DNA of 64,000 bases from Allobaculum sp. Allo2 (GTDB lineage Bacteria; Bacillota_I; Bacilli_A; Erysipelotrichales; Erysipelotrichaceae): NCBI RefSeq assembly GCF_022701175.1, contig NZ_CP078088.1:1426001-1490000 (forward strand), given 5' to 3'. Made by a program: the position numbers and the translations under genes. Positions within the stretch are counted from its first letter, which is position 1. Every line of letters begins with the position of its first letter. This document shows positions 10,517-19,928 of the stretch, in pieces. Under the pieces are notes generated by a model that saw only the letters and a list, made by a program, of their open reading frames with translations, searched no databases and was not told where the DNA came from.

Positions 10517-10718
10517 ACGTTTTCGTGCTGTTTCTTTGAAGGGATCGGATATCTGCTGGACGCCATTTGGGGCTTAAACGGACAGAAAGTACGGCCTGCA
10601 CCCTGATCCGGACGAAAAAGCGGCCTGTTCGGTCGACTAAGTGTCCAGTTTGGAAACAATTTGAAAGGCGAAATGGAAACCCTTACAATGAAGTCACTCA
10701 CAGGAAGGAAGTGGTTTT

Positions 10719-10805
10719 ATGAAAAGCAATGTTGTTGTTTCGGTGCTTGTTAATGGGAATAAAACCGGGCTTTCTTCCGGATTAAGCTGGGACAGTGTGC
10801 AGTAG
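10719..10805 (+). CDS. possible 28-residue leader peptide
   Basis: A short open frame with a good ribosome binding site (AGGAAGGAAG, 8 bases before the ATG) encodes MKSNVVVSVLVNGNKTGLS... and ends at 10805. It contains five valines in the first ten residues. It is followed by two small hairpins (GGTC/GACC at 10806-10817; AAGCC/GGCTT at 10820-10838 with TTTT), then the ankyrin gene. This resembles an attenuator layout, but no alternative pairing was demonstrated. Confidence 0.3.
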   Translation: MKSNVVVSVLVNGNKTGLSSGLSWDSVQ

Positions 10806-10819
10806 GGTCTTTTGACCTG

Positions 10820-10840
10820 AAGCCATCTGGCCCGGCTTTT
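10820..10840 (+). terminator. weak hairpin with T tail before the ankyrin gene
   Basis: AAGCC and GGCTT flank a 9-base loop and run into TTTT. The stem is only 5 bp, so it is a weak or conditional terminator at most. Confidence 0.3.
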
Positions 10841-10869
10841 GATACCAGAATTATAGGAGGATTTACAAA

Positions 10870-11543
10870 ATGGATCAGAAATTCAATAAGGTGTTCTGGG
10901 ATGCATGCGCAAATGGCGACTTCGCAATGGCAGTCGGCCAGATCCGCACCGGAGCTGATGTAAACTACGCCAACGGAGACGGCAGAACCGCACTGATGCG
11001 CGCTGCCAAACGTGACCGCAAGGATATCGTTCAGTTACTGATCGATAACGGTGCAGATGTAAATGCAGCTGACAAATACGGAAAAACCGCTCTGATGGGC
11101 GCAGCCAAAAAGGCAACCGCACAATCTGCAAGGCGCTGATCGAAGCCGGTGCTGACGTGAACGCAAAAGATGACAACGGCAGAACCGCACTCATGCGTGC
11201 CGCTCTTCTCGGACAGGATCGCTGCATTCAGGTTCTGCTCGATGCCGGCGCAGAAATCAACGCCCAGGACGAAGTCGGCCGCAGCGCACTCATGGAAGCC
11301 TGTATCGCCTTCAAGCGCGACACCATTAACATGCTGCTCGAGCGCAACGCCGATGTGAACCTTTTCGATAATAACGGCTGCACCGCTCTGATGCGTGCGG
11401 CATACGGCGGATATCCTTCGCTCGTAGAAAAACTGATCGTTTACGGCGCAGACAAGGATATGGCCGATAAACAGGGCAACAAAGCGATTGATTATGTACG
11501 TGAACACTGCAGAGCCCAGCTCGAACCCATGCTGGAAATGTAG
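10870..11543 (+). CDS. ankyrin-repeat protein (one apparent frameshift)
   Basis: About 224 residues made almost wholly of ankyrin units: GADVNYANGDGRTALMRAA, GADVNAADKYGKTALMGAA, GADVNAKDDNGRTALMRAA, GAEINAQDEVGRSALMEA, NADVNLFDNNGCTALMRAA, and a capping GADKDMADKQGNKAIDYV. The frame breaks in AAAAAGGC near 11108; one more A gives AAKKGNRTICKALIEAG and restores a regular repeat. ATAGGAGG precedes the ATG. There is no signal peptide, so it acts in the cytosol, probably as a protein-binding scaffold. The EF-G-like gene starts 22 bases downstream, so the two are probably co-transcribed. Confidence 0.85.
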
Positions 11544-11565
11544 ACGTCTGAAAGGAAAAATAATT

Positions 11566-13638
11566 ATGAGAGACTATAAAAGCAGCGAAGTCCGCAACGT
11601 CAGTGTCGTCGGCCACTCCGGCGCAGGAAAAACATCCGTTCTGGAAGCGATGCTTTACTACACGGATGCAACGGAACGCTTTGGAAAAACCAGCGAAGGT
11701 TCTTCGCTGATCGATTTCGATGCAGAAGAAATCAAGCGAGGCATCTCCATTTACACTTCGATCGTTCCGATCGAATGGGATGAATGCAAAATCAACTTCA
11801 TCGATACTCCGGGCTACCTTGACTTCACTGGCGAAAAAGAAGCCGGAATGGCCGCAGGCGATAACGTTCTGATCGTGGTCAATGCGAAAGATCCGCTCCA
11901 GGCTGGAACCCGTCTCGCCTATAAAGAAGCTGTTGCTTCCCATAAACCGACCATCTTCTTCATCAACCATCTCGATGAAGAAAACACTTCCTTCGACTCT
12001 GCTTATGCAGCTCTGCACGAAGCTTTCGGAAAATCCGTTATCCCGTTTGAAGTGCCAATTATTGAAAACGGCGAATACGTAGGTACCGTCAACATTCTGA
12101 AAAACAAAGCCTGGTATCATCATGGACCAAAAGCTTCCGACTCCGTCGCTCAGCCTGTTCCGGAAGAAATGGCCGATGAAATCGCCATGTACAAAGACCA
12201 GATCGCTGAAGCAGTTGCCATGGGCGACGACGATCTGATGGAAAAATTCTTCTCTGGCGAAGAATTTACCGACACGGAACTGACCAAGGGCGTTCGTATT
12301 GGCGTACGCAGCGGTGAAATCATTCCTGTATTCTCCGGCTCCGCCGTCGAAAGCCGCGGCATTGGCCGTCTGATGGATCTGATCATCACGTACTTCCCGT
12401 CCTATTCCGAAAAGGGAATCATCACCCTGGAAACGCCGGAAGGCGAACCCGTTGAACTGCTGACGACGGAAGAAGAAACCATGACCGCACAGGTTTTCAA
12501 GACGATCATGGACCCGTTCGTAGGCCGTATTTCCTACGTCAAGGTTCTTTCCGGAACGCTCGCTTCCGATTCTCAGGTTGTCAACGGCAACACCGGCAAA
12601 CCGGAAAAAATCGGTGCGCTGTTCACCATTAAAGGCCGCTATCAGACCGCTGCCGGAAAACTCTTTACCGGCGACATCGGCGCCATCTCCAAACTGCAGA
12701 ATACGAAAACTAACGATACACTCTGCGCAAAGGGTACCCGTCTGATCAATAAGCCGATCGTCTTCTCCGAAGCTCTGTACGGCCAGGCGGTTACGCCTAA
12801 GACAAAGAACGATGAAGACAAGCTCTCCACCGGTCTAAACCGTATTTCCGAAGAAGATCCGACCTTCCGCGTTGAAAACAACCCGGAAACGCGTGAAACC
12901 GTCATCTATGGTCTGGGCGACCAGCATCTGGATGTCATCGTCAACAAGCTGAAATCCAAATTCAAAGCGGAAGTTCTGCTGAGCGATCCGAAAGTTACGT
13001 ATCGCGAAACGATCACCAAGACGGCCGTCGGCGAAGGCCGTCATAAAAAGCAGTCCGGCGGTCATGGCCAGTTCGGTCACGTCTTCGTTGAATTCGCGCC
13101 AAACCCGGATGAAGAAGAACTCGTCTTTGACGAAAAAGTATTCGGCGGCGCCGTACCGAAACAGTACTTCCCAGCCGTTGAAACCGGTCTGCGTGAAAAC
13201 GCCATGGTCGGCCCGCTAGCCGGCTACAAGATGGTCAACCTGAAGACGACGCTGCTCGATGGCAAATACCACGACGTCGATTCTTCCGAAATGGCCTTCA
13301 AACTGGCTGCCCGTCTTGCGTATAAAGACGCAATGACCAAGTGCCGTCCGATTCTGCTTGAACCGATCATGAACCTGAGCGTTCGCGTTCCGGATGAATA
13401 CACCGGCACAATCATCGGCGATCTCAATAAGCGCCGCGGCGCCATCCTGGGCATGGATCCAGAAGGCGATGAACAGGTGATCTCCGCACAGGTTCCGATG
13501 ATGGAACTGTCCAAGTACGCCATCGATCTGCGCTCCATGACACAGGGCCTTGGAAGCTACACCGTTTCCATGGACCGCTACGATCCGGTTCCGGAAAACA
13601 TCGCTTCCCGCATTATTGCTGAAGCAGCCAGGGACTAA
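11566..13638 (+). CDS. elongation factor G-like translational GTPase (EF-G paralogue)
   Basis: 690 residues with the EF-G domain order. The P-loop is GHSGAGKTS instead of GHIDAGKTT. G3 is DTPGYLDF and G4 is NHLDEEN instead of NKxD. Later come the domain II strands, the GRHKKQSGGHGQFGHV stretch of domain IV and a full domain V (PMMELSKYAIDLRSMTQGLG). These changes are typical of the EF-G-like paralogue group of Bacillota, not of the housekeeping fusA. AAAGGA precedes the ATG at 11566; an upstream in-frame ATG at 11488 lies in the ankyrin gene and lacks a binding site. Whether it hydrolyses GTP on ribosomes is unknown. The frame is intact. Confidence 0.88.
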   Translation: MRDYKSSEVRNVSVVGHSGAGKTSVLEAMLYYTDATERFGKTSEGSSLIDFDAEEIKRGISIYTSIVPIEWDECKINFIDTPGYLDFTGEKEAGMAAGDNVLIVVNAKDPLQAGTRLAYKEAVASHKPTIFFINHLDEENTSFDSAYAALHEAFGKSVIPFEVPIIENGEYVGTVNILKNKAWYHHGPKASDSVAQPVPEEMADEIAMYKDQIAEAVAMGDDDLMEKFFSGEEFTDTELTKGVRIGVRSGEIIPVFSGSAVESRGIGRLMDLIITYFPSYSEKGIITLETPEGEPVELLTTEEETMTAQVFKTIMDPFVGRISYVKVLSGTLASDSQVVNGNTGKPEKIGALFTIKGRYQTAAGKLFTGDIGAISKLQNTKTNDTLCAKGTRLINKPIVFSEALYGQAVTPKTKNDEDKLSTGLNRISEEDPTFRVENNPETRETVIYGLGDQHLDVIVNKLKSKFKAEVLLSDPKVTYRETITKTAVGEGRHKKQSGGHGQFGHVFVEFAPNPDEEELVFDEKVFGGAVPKQYFPAVETGLRENAMVGPLAGYKMVNLKTTLLDGKYHDVDSSEMAFKLAARLAYKDAMTKCRPILLEPIMNLSVRVPDEYTGTIIGDLNKRRGAILGMDPEGDEQVISAQVPMMELSKYAIDLRSMTQGLGSYTVSMDRYDPVPENIASRIIAEAARD

Positions 13639-13690
13639 ATCCGCTTCAGGCCTGATCCAAATCTTTCCAAAACTTAACCGAAACAGCATG

Positions 13691-13725
13691 CCGAGCAGCC
13701 GAAAATTCCAGCTGCTCGGTTTTTG
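13691..13725 (+). terminator. terminator after the EF-G-like gene
   Basis: CCGAGCAGC pairs with GCTGCTCGG and is followed by TTTTT. Confidence 0.85.
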
Positions 13726-13826
13726 GCATACTCTCATTCGGATCTGAGGGAAGTCCTCGCCGGAAGAGGCGGCGGACCCGCGGATTTTTGAACGGTTTTG
13801 AATTTTCTGGATTTTCCAGAAGCTTT

Positions 13827-13858
13827 TTGACCGATTCGTAAGAAAACGTGTCTATACT
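13827..13858 (+). promoter_or_regulatory. probable promoter of the riboswitch-antiporter transcript
   Basis: TATACT at 13853-13858 lies just before the aptamer. TTGACC at 13827-13832 could be the -35 box, but the 20-base spacer is longer than ideal. Confidence 0.4.
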
Positions 13859-13862
13859 CTTT

Positions 13863-13970
13863 ACGGGAATGAAGTTCTCCCTCGGGAAACCGGAACCGCT
13901 CATGCACAAATGCAGGCTGATGACTTCTGTGATTTTTTGAATCGCAGAAAGCATCAGCCTTTCTGCGTTT
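13863..13970 (+). promoter_or_regulatory. fluoride riboswitch (crcB motif) with terminator/antiterminator
   Basis: The aptamer shows the fluoride-riboswitch pattern. GGGA (13865-13868) can form the pseudoknot with TCCC (13878-13881). GAAGT (13871-13875) pairs with ACTTC (13923-13927). The conserved AACCGCT and GGCTGATGACTTCTG elements are present (the latter at 13915-13929). The expression platform is complete: CGCAGAAAG (13943-13951) and CTTTCTGCG (13959-13967) form a perfect terminator stem with TTT. AGGCTGATG (13914-13922), part of the aptamer, is fully complementary to CATCAGCCT (13952-13960), which would block the terminator. Fluoride binding should protect the aptamer strand and decide between the two; the direction (on-switch) follows the known class. 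It controls the antiporter gene at 13984. Confidence 0.82.
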
Positions 13971-13983
13971 ATGGAGGTATTTT

Positions 13984-15263
13984 ATGTTAACGTCTCTGGC
14001 TCTGATCATCCTGATCGGACTCGCTTTCGCGAAACTCTGCGAACGGCTGCGGCTGCCGCGCATTATCGGCTATCTGCTCGCCGGAATCTGTATCGGACCC
14101 AGCTTTCTGAACTGGCTTGATCCGTCCATTCTTTCCATTTCAGCGGATTTGCGCCGCATCGCGCTGGTCATCATTTTGATTAAAGCCGGCTTGTCCTTGA
14201 ATCTGAACGATCTTAAACAGGTCGGACGCCCGGCTCTTCTGATGTCCTTTCTGCCGGCATCCTTTGAAATTCTCGGCTTCGTGCTCTTTGCCCCAGCACT
14301 CCTTCATATCTCGCTGGTCGAAGCCGCGCTAATGGGATCGGTGGTCGCCGCCGTATCGCCTGCTGTAGTCGTTCCGCGCATGGTGACGCTGATGGAAAAG
14401 CGCTATGGCACATCCAAAAGCATTCCCCAGATGATCCTGGCCGGCGCGTCTCTGGATGACGTATTTGTCATCGTGCTCTTCAGTACGTTTTGCGATATGG
14501 CCCAGGGCGGCAGTGCGCAGCTGTCCATCTTTTAAGCATTCCCGTCTCAATTGTTCTTGGTCTTCTTTTAGGCGCCGCGTGCGGCTGGATGCTTTCCAAA
14601 TACTTTACGTGGCAAAGCCAGAAGGGAAGTGCCGTTCCTGCCGAACGCAAAGCCATTCTCGTTCTTGGTCTGTCCTTTCTGATGCTTGCGGTGGAAGCGC
14701 TGATCAAACTATACGTGTCGCTCTCCGGTCTGCTTGCGGTTTTGAGCCTGTCCATGATGGTAGCCAGAGACAGCCAGAAAGAAATTACGCTTACGCTTCA
14801 GAAGCAGTTTGGAAGCCTCTGGACCGGAGCAGAAATTTTCCTGTTTGTGTTGGTCGGTGCGGCGGTAGATGTGCAGTACGCGGCCCTGGCTGGTGCACGG
14901 GCTGTACTGATGATCGGCATAGCCCTGATCTTTCGGTGCGTGGGCGTTTCTCTCTGTCTGCTTCACACGCATCTCAATAAGAAGGAGCGTCTGTTCTGCA
15001 TGATTGCCTACCTGCCAAAAGCGACGGTGCAGGCGGCAATTGGATCGACCGCCCTCGATCTGGGTCTGTCATGCGGTCCGATTGTGCTTTCGGTAGCCGT
15101 TCTTGCCATTCTGATTACAGCACCGCTAGGCGCCATCGGTATGGATCAGACGTATTTCCGCCTGCTTTCTCACGATGAAAAACCGAAAGGAAAACCGGAG
15201 GCCAGCGCTGCAGACGGTAAGAAGCCAGAAGAATCTTCCGCAAAAGCCGTTTTCCATTCGTGA
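13984..15263 (+). CDS. cation:proton antiporter (CPA family), fluoride-riboswitch controlled
   Basis: About 427 residues with roughly 12 membrane helices, starting LALIILIGLAFAKLCERLRL and PRIIGYLLAGICIGPS, the typical N terminus of monovalent cation/proton antiporters. The helix with AALMGSVVAAVSPAVVVPRM and the ASLDDV motif match the ion-binding region. The frame breaks at ATCTTTTAAGC near 14533; one more T gives SIFLSIPVSIVLGLLLGAA. A short hydrophilic C-terminal tail follows the last helix. GGAGG precedes the ATG. Placement behind a fluoride riboswitch suggests a role in fluoride or pH stress; Na+/H+-type antiporters are a known minor class of genes under this riboswitch. The ion carried is not determined. 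Confidence 0.87.
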
Positions 15264-15264
15264 T

Positions 15265-15290
15265 GCAGACAGGCGGATCCGCCTGTCTGC
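15265..15290. terminator. 26-bp perfect palindrome after the antiporter gene
   Basis: GCAGACAGGCGGA and its exact reverse complement abut with no loop, directly after the stop codon. There is no T run on the plus strand, so it may act as a transcript-end hairpin or a binding site. Its function as a terminator is uncertain. Confidence 0.45.
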
Positions 15291-15516
15291 GCAGCGAGCG
15301 GTTTCCATTTTGACTCTCGGCCATTTTTCTGAATGGTTAGGAACGAATCCCGCAAAATGCCGGGACAGGACGGATTTTCCAAATTCCTCTTTCTCTGCGC
15401 TATACTGATCCTCATATGTCCCGACATTCGGACGGCTTCTGCTTTTCCCCGAAACAGCCGTTTGCGATCGAGTCTGGGACAGAGCGAAAGAAACAGAAAG
15501 AGAGGAGAAATCGGTC

Positions 15517-17258
15517 ATGAAGACACTGAAGTATTTTCTTTCCTTTTATAAACCGTACAAAGGCGCGATGATTCTGGATCTGGTCTGCGCATCGATTCTG
15601 TCTCTGGTCGATATTGCCTTTCCGGCCATTCTGAGCGCGTTTACCGCGAAAGCTGCGGGCATCTCCGGTCCCGCGCTGCTGAACTGGATGCCGTGGGTCA
15701 TTCTTGGACTGCTCGTGCTGTACGGCATTCGAACGGCCTGCCGCTTTTATGTCGCGTGTCAGGGCCACAATACCGGTGCCCAGATGGAAAGCGACATGCG
15801 CAGAGATCTGTTTGATCAGTACATGAAGTTCTCGCACGCCTATTACGATCAGGTCAATACGGCGACGCTCAGTTCCCGCATGGTTTCGGATTTGATGGAT
15901 ATTTCCGAAATGGCGCACCACTGCCCGGAAAACCTGCTCATCGCCTCGGTGAAGCTGATCGGTTCGTTTGTGATCATGTTTTCGATGAACCTGACCCTGT
16001 CTTCGATTTTGCTGGTGATCACGATTCTGATGGCCATTACCGCCTGGAAGCAGAACCGGCGCATGAAAGAAACGTTCAAGCTTAACCGCGTGAAAATCGC
16101 CGGAATCAACGCGTCGCTGCTCGATTCGCTCGAAGGCATTCGCGTTGTAAAAGCCTTTGGCAGCGAAAAGCAGGAACAGAAGAAGTTCAGAAAAGCCAAT
16201 CGCGAATTTCTTGATTCCAAATTTCAGAACAACCGCGTCATGGGAATTTACTACAGCTCGAACTACTTTTTCAGGGACTGCTCTATACGGCCGTCATCGG
16301 TGCCGGCGGCTATCTGATTGCGACTGGAAAAATGCAGGCGGCAGAACTGGCAGCCTTCGCTCTTTACGTCAACGTGTTCATTGGTCCGATCGACATTCTT
16401 CTTGAATTTGCGGACAGCCTGATGAAAGGCTTCACGGGCTTTCGCCGCTTTGAAGAAGTCATGGAAACGAAACCGCAGATTACCGAAAAGCCCGATGCCA
16501 GATCGCTTGAAAATGTGAAAGGCGACATCGCCTTTGATCACGTTTCCTTCCGCTACGATGACGACACGCCGGTGCTCGATCAGGTCAGCTTCGAAATTCC
16601 TGCCGGCGGCCGCTACGCGCTGGCTGGTCCGAGCGGATCGGGAAAATCGACGATCTGTTCGCTTATCCTTCGCTTTTACGATGTGACCGGCGGAGCCGTT
16701 CGCATTGACGGTGTGGATGTCCGGGATCTGACGCTCGAGTCTCTGCGCCAGCAGATCGGTGTGGTGACGCAGGATGTCTACCTGTTTGACGGGACCATTG
16801 CGGACAATATTCGTTACGGAAAATGGGACGCGACCGAGGAAGAAGTCCTGGAAGCGGCACGTAAAGCCAGCCTGGCGGAATTTATTGAATCGCTGCCCGA
16901 TGGACTGCAGACGCGTGTCGGCGAAAAGGGAACCCGTCTTTCCGGCGGACAGAAGCAGCGTATTTCGATCGCGCGCATTTTCCTGAAAGATCCGAAAATC
17001 GTCATTCTCGATGAGGCGACTTCCGCACTCGATAACGAAAGCGAATACTACATCCAGCAGGCTCTTGAAAAGCTGACCGAAAACCGGACGTCGCTGACGA
17101 TCGCGCATCGTCTTTCTACGATCGAAAACGCGGATCGCATTCTTGTCGTAGATGGCGAGGGCATCAGCGAAAGCGGAACCCATGAAGAACTGATCGCGCA
17201 AAACGGTCTGTATGCGTCTTACGTCTTCCGCCAGTTCGGCCAGCACGAAACGCATTAA
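15517..17258 (+). CDS. ABC transporter, fused permease and ATPase (MsbA/LmrA type exporter)
   Basis: About 581 residues. The N-terminal membrane domain has six helices (residues about 1-320), beginning with the cytosolic start KTLKYFLSFYKPYKGAMILD. The ATP-binding domain has Walker A GPSGSGKST, Q-loop VVTQDVYLFDG, ABC signature LSGGQKQRISIARI, Walker B IVILDEATSAL and switch H in TIAHRLST. The frame breaks in TTTTTCAGGG near 16270; one more T continues into LLYTAVIGAGGYLIATG. GAGAGGAG lies before the ATG. It is a half transporter and would act as a homodimer unless a partner lies elsewhere. Substrate unknown. A TATACT box at 15401 may be its promoter. Confidence 0.9.
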
Positions 17259-17282
17259 GCGCAAAATCATTTTGAAACGACG

Positions 17283-17321
17283 AAACGCCGTATCCTCGCA
17301 GAACAGGGATGCGGCGTTTTT
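17283..17321 (+). terminator. terminator after the ABC exporter
   Basis: AAACGCCG...TATCC pairs with GGATG...CGGCGTTT, followed by TTTTT. Confidence 0.8.
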
Positions 17322-17361
17322 GAATGCTCGAAAATCATGCCAGGGTCCTTTGGAAAACGGA

Positions 17362-17410
17362 GAAAAAGGCTGTGCGCCTCTCCTGCAAATACAGGATCGG
17401 TTGCACAGCG
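17362..17410 (-). terminator. terminator of the minus-strand membrane-protein gene
   Basis: On the minus strand GCTGTGC and GCACAGC form a stem with inner CCTGT/CAGG pairing, followed by TTTTT. It sits 9 bases past the proposed stop of the convergent gene and supports that stop. Confidence 0.7.
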
Positions 17411-17418
17411 AATGCGTC

Positions 17419-18173
17419 TTACTGTTCTTTCTTTTGGGAGCAAAAGGGGACTGGGCCGATCGGCGGGTACCGTGTCCGGAAGCTTTCATAGAGGAGCGCT
17501 TGAGCATGGACGATTCCTTCTTCTTTTCGAGAAGGGCTTCCTGCTCCTTTTCGGCTTTCTTTTCCTGGTTTTTCTGACGCTTAAGATAAATCAGCAGCCA
17601 CACCGTGGAAAGAATGTCTGTGAAAAAGCAGAGCTGAACGACGCCGGCGGCAATGGCTTTGGAACGGTCGAGCTTTTTCGCCTTGACGAGCTGAACAAGA
17701 AGCACGAAGACATAGGCGGAAGTGATGCCTAACAAAATCCAGGAAAAGGCTTCAAACATAAAGTCGCTCGTCGCCCGTTTCATTAAAATATTCAGCACGA
17801 TTTCCGGAAGCAGAGCCGTCTTGGTAAAGAGAACATCGATGAGCGTGGAAATGGGCGGCAGCCCGGATGTCGTCGCCTTCCAGATCAGACAGGCTGCGGT
17901 ACAAAGCATCATCAGCGCGAGAACGCAGAGCAGGATGGGTGCAAAGGACTGCAGCGCGAAGAGATAGAAGAAGTGGGCGCTGGCGGCCATTCCATACAGG
18001 AAAAACGCGCAGAAATTCTTTTCCGAAGAGAGCGCATACACCAGCATGAGCAGACAGCCGGTAATCAGACACGATACGCACAAAATCATCATTTCTGTGC
18101 TGGTGACAAAGCCGACAAACAGCGTACTGATCACCAGCAGGATCTGCGCGAGATAATACAGGATTTTCTTCAT
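17419..18173 (-). CDS. hypothetical multi-pass membrane protein (frameshift near the C terminus)
   Basis: About 250 residues, not recognised. Six or seven hydrophobic helices (KILYYLAQILLVISTLFVGF; MMILCVSCLITGCLLMLVYA; FCAFFLYGMAASAHFFYLF; ILLCVLALMMLCTAACLIW and more) are followed by a charged C-terminal segment KRQKNQEKKAEKEQEALLEKK. As read, the frame runs on into sequence antisense to the ABC gene. One extra A in the run near 17430 would end the protein at APKKKEQ-stop at 17419, just before a minus-strand terminator, so I place the end there. It may share a transcript with the SseB-macro gene, which ends 130 bases upstream. Confidence 0.7.
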
Positions 18174-18303
18174 GATCCAATTCCTTTTCTAAACAAAGCG
18201 GCAAACCGATTTCCTGAGTATCCGAAAGCATGCCGATCGTTTCGGCTTCGCAGGCCGATCAGGCTCGTTTCGTACAGGCTTTAAAGACGGGGAGAGACGG
18301 CGG

Positions 18304-19414
18304 TTATTTATCGGAAGACGGGGCGGTTCCGGTTTCTTTTGGCAGAGCCGGCGTGTCTTTGGTCTTGCCGCTTTCGATGGGCAGATCGATTTCCTCCAGA
18401 TCGCTTCCAAATTTTTCTTCGTCGAGATCTTCACTGTCTTCGAGATCATCGAACAGATAGGCGCAGAACAGGTCGTACGTTTTTTGGAGCGCGTGGAAAT
18501 CGTCACGCTCATCCCGCTGTCGGGATGCCGGCAAAACCATCCGCTGACCGCCAGAACCGCAAAGGGGCCTTCGGGCAGGTAAGGCGCAATTTCATTGCCG
18601 ATCGAGGGTAGGGAAACCGACGTATAGCCCATATGAAGCGCCCGCTCGAGAATGGCATCAATGAGCTGGTGAAGCGATTCTTCCCGGATCACCTCCGGCA
18701 GAGCGGCGTGAAAAATGGATGCCGAGCGGCCGATTCCGGAAGAGGTGACCACGATCTGACCGGGTTTGGGCGGCGTCAGTTTGGCACAGACGCTGCGCAG
18801 CGCTTCGCCCCCGCGGTCAAAAATGAGTTTTGGATCGTGCTCCGTTTCTTCAAACGGATGCTCAGCAATATTGGCGATGACATCGCAGTCCTGATCGCAC
18901 ACTTCGCCATAGTTGATGTACAACGAACACGAAGCAGAACGGCCATCCTCATTGAGTACGAGCGCCAGCAGTTCATGCGTCAGCATGGCGGAAAGATCCC
19001 ATGGGTTAAGGATCAGCCCTTCGCAATCCGGATCTTCCAGAGCGGCACGGAAAATTTCTTCCGCCTTGACGGGTCGATATTCCGCGGCGGGCCCTTCCTG
19101 ATCTTCTGGAACCGTCAGAAAGGCGCAGTACGCCTGTCCGCCATGTTCCAGATCGACTTTTCGAAACAGTTCCTTTTCCGGCAAAGATACATTTCCAGAT
19201 CCAGCGGATCCACTTCATCGAGCTCGCTGGTCTGCGAGGTAAGAATCGGCACATACAGCAGCGTCTGTTCATCCACGGCTCTTTGAAGAAGCGAAATAAA
19301 ATTCCAGTTGGCTTCCTGGCTGTGATCGAATTCGAGATTCAGACCGGCTGCGAGAATCTGATCTGAAAGGGGAGCCGGTTTTCGGCCTTTCAGACGGTCC
19401 AGACGAACTTTCAT
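18304..19414 (-). CDS. SseB-like N-terminal domain fused to a degenerate macro domain (two frameshifts)
   Basis: About 370 residues. The first half (SLLQRAVDEQTLLYVPILT ... VKAEEIFRAAL ... CEGLILNPWD) resembles the SseB N-terminal domain of Bacillota. The second half resembles a macro (ADP-ribose-binding) domain: YGEVCDQDCDVIANIA, then IFDRGGEALRSVC, PKPGQIVVTSSGIG, FHAALPEV, and GYTSVSLPSIGNEIAPY, in the order of macro-domain strands and loops. An acidic tail (DLEDSEDLDEEKFGSDLEE) ends the protein. Frame breaks near 19180 and 18536 are each healed by one T on the coding strand. The start lacks a clear ribosome binding site. Loss of the usual N-A-A-N loop suggests altered ligand binding. Confidence 0.65.
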
Positions 19415-19928
19415 ATATCTGTATAGTATGGCAGGGGCTTCTTCAGACTGGGCAAAAAAGCCCCTGAAGTCACGCTCGAAAAGGATTTAAGAAAACAGAA
19501 AACAGTATAGAAAACAGTATAAGGATCAGAAAATGCACCAGATGGTAGAGAAGGCAGTTCAGAATCAGCGTTCGTCAGAGAAATCGGAAAATCTCACAGT
19601 GTTTTCTATGAGAAAGCCGGTTTGGATCACTGGAAAACTCGGAAAGCTCTATTGCAGACAGGGGGCATTAGACTGAAAAAGCGGTCAAATATCATGCGTT
19701 CAAAAATGAATGAAAGCCTTTTCGAAAAAATGTCTTTTCTGAAGAAATCTGTGTTTCCCGGCATATTGCAATTTAAAAATGGATTGACTATTGTTGAACA
19801 GGCAAATGCGCAGCCGATCATCCGGACGGCCAGCGAGTCCACTTTGCCGACAGCCGGTTCAGGCAGAAATTCTGCCGCAAATTTACATCGTATTCAGCAT
19901 TGAAACGAAAGTTGAGGAAATTTGTTAC
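19415..19928. other. intergenic region with a hairpin and leader of the ECF gene
   Basis: CAGGGGCTT (19432-19440) and AAGCCCCTG (19458-19466) form a 9-bp hairpin next to the minus-strand gene. TTGCAA near 19765 and TATTGT 17 bases on may be a promoter for the ECF gene, giving a leader of about 130 bases that contains a GGCAGAA/TTCTGCC hairpin. I could not match it to a known riboswitch. A 93-codon open frame from 19622 has no good binding site and was not called. Confidence 0.35.

Noticed and set aside
10371-10577. 68-codon open frame after the small partner gene
   Set aside because: It runs through a clear terminator hairpin, has no binding site, and shows no coding bias.
16263-17418. C-terminal extension of the minus-strand membrane protein over the ABC exporter
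   Set aside because: The extension is antisense to conserved ABC motifs and lies beyond a minus-strand terminator. It is explained by a frameshift near 17430.
19622-19903. 93-codon open frame before the ECF gene
   Set aside because: No ribosome binding site and no family resemblance; more likely leader sequence.
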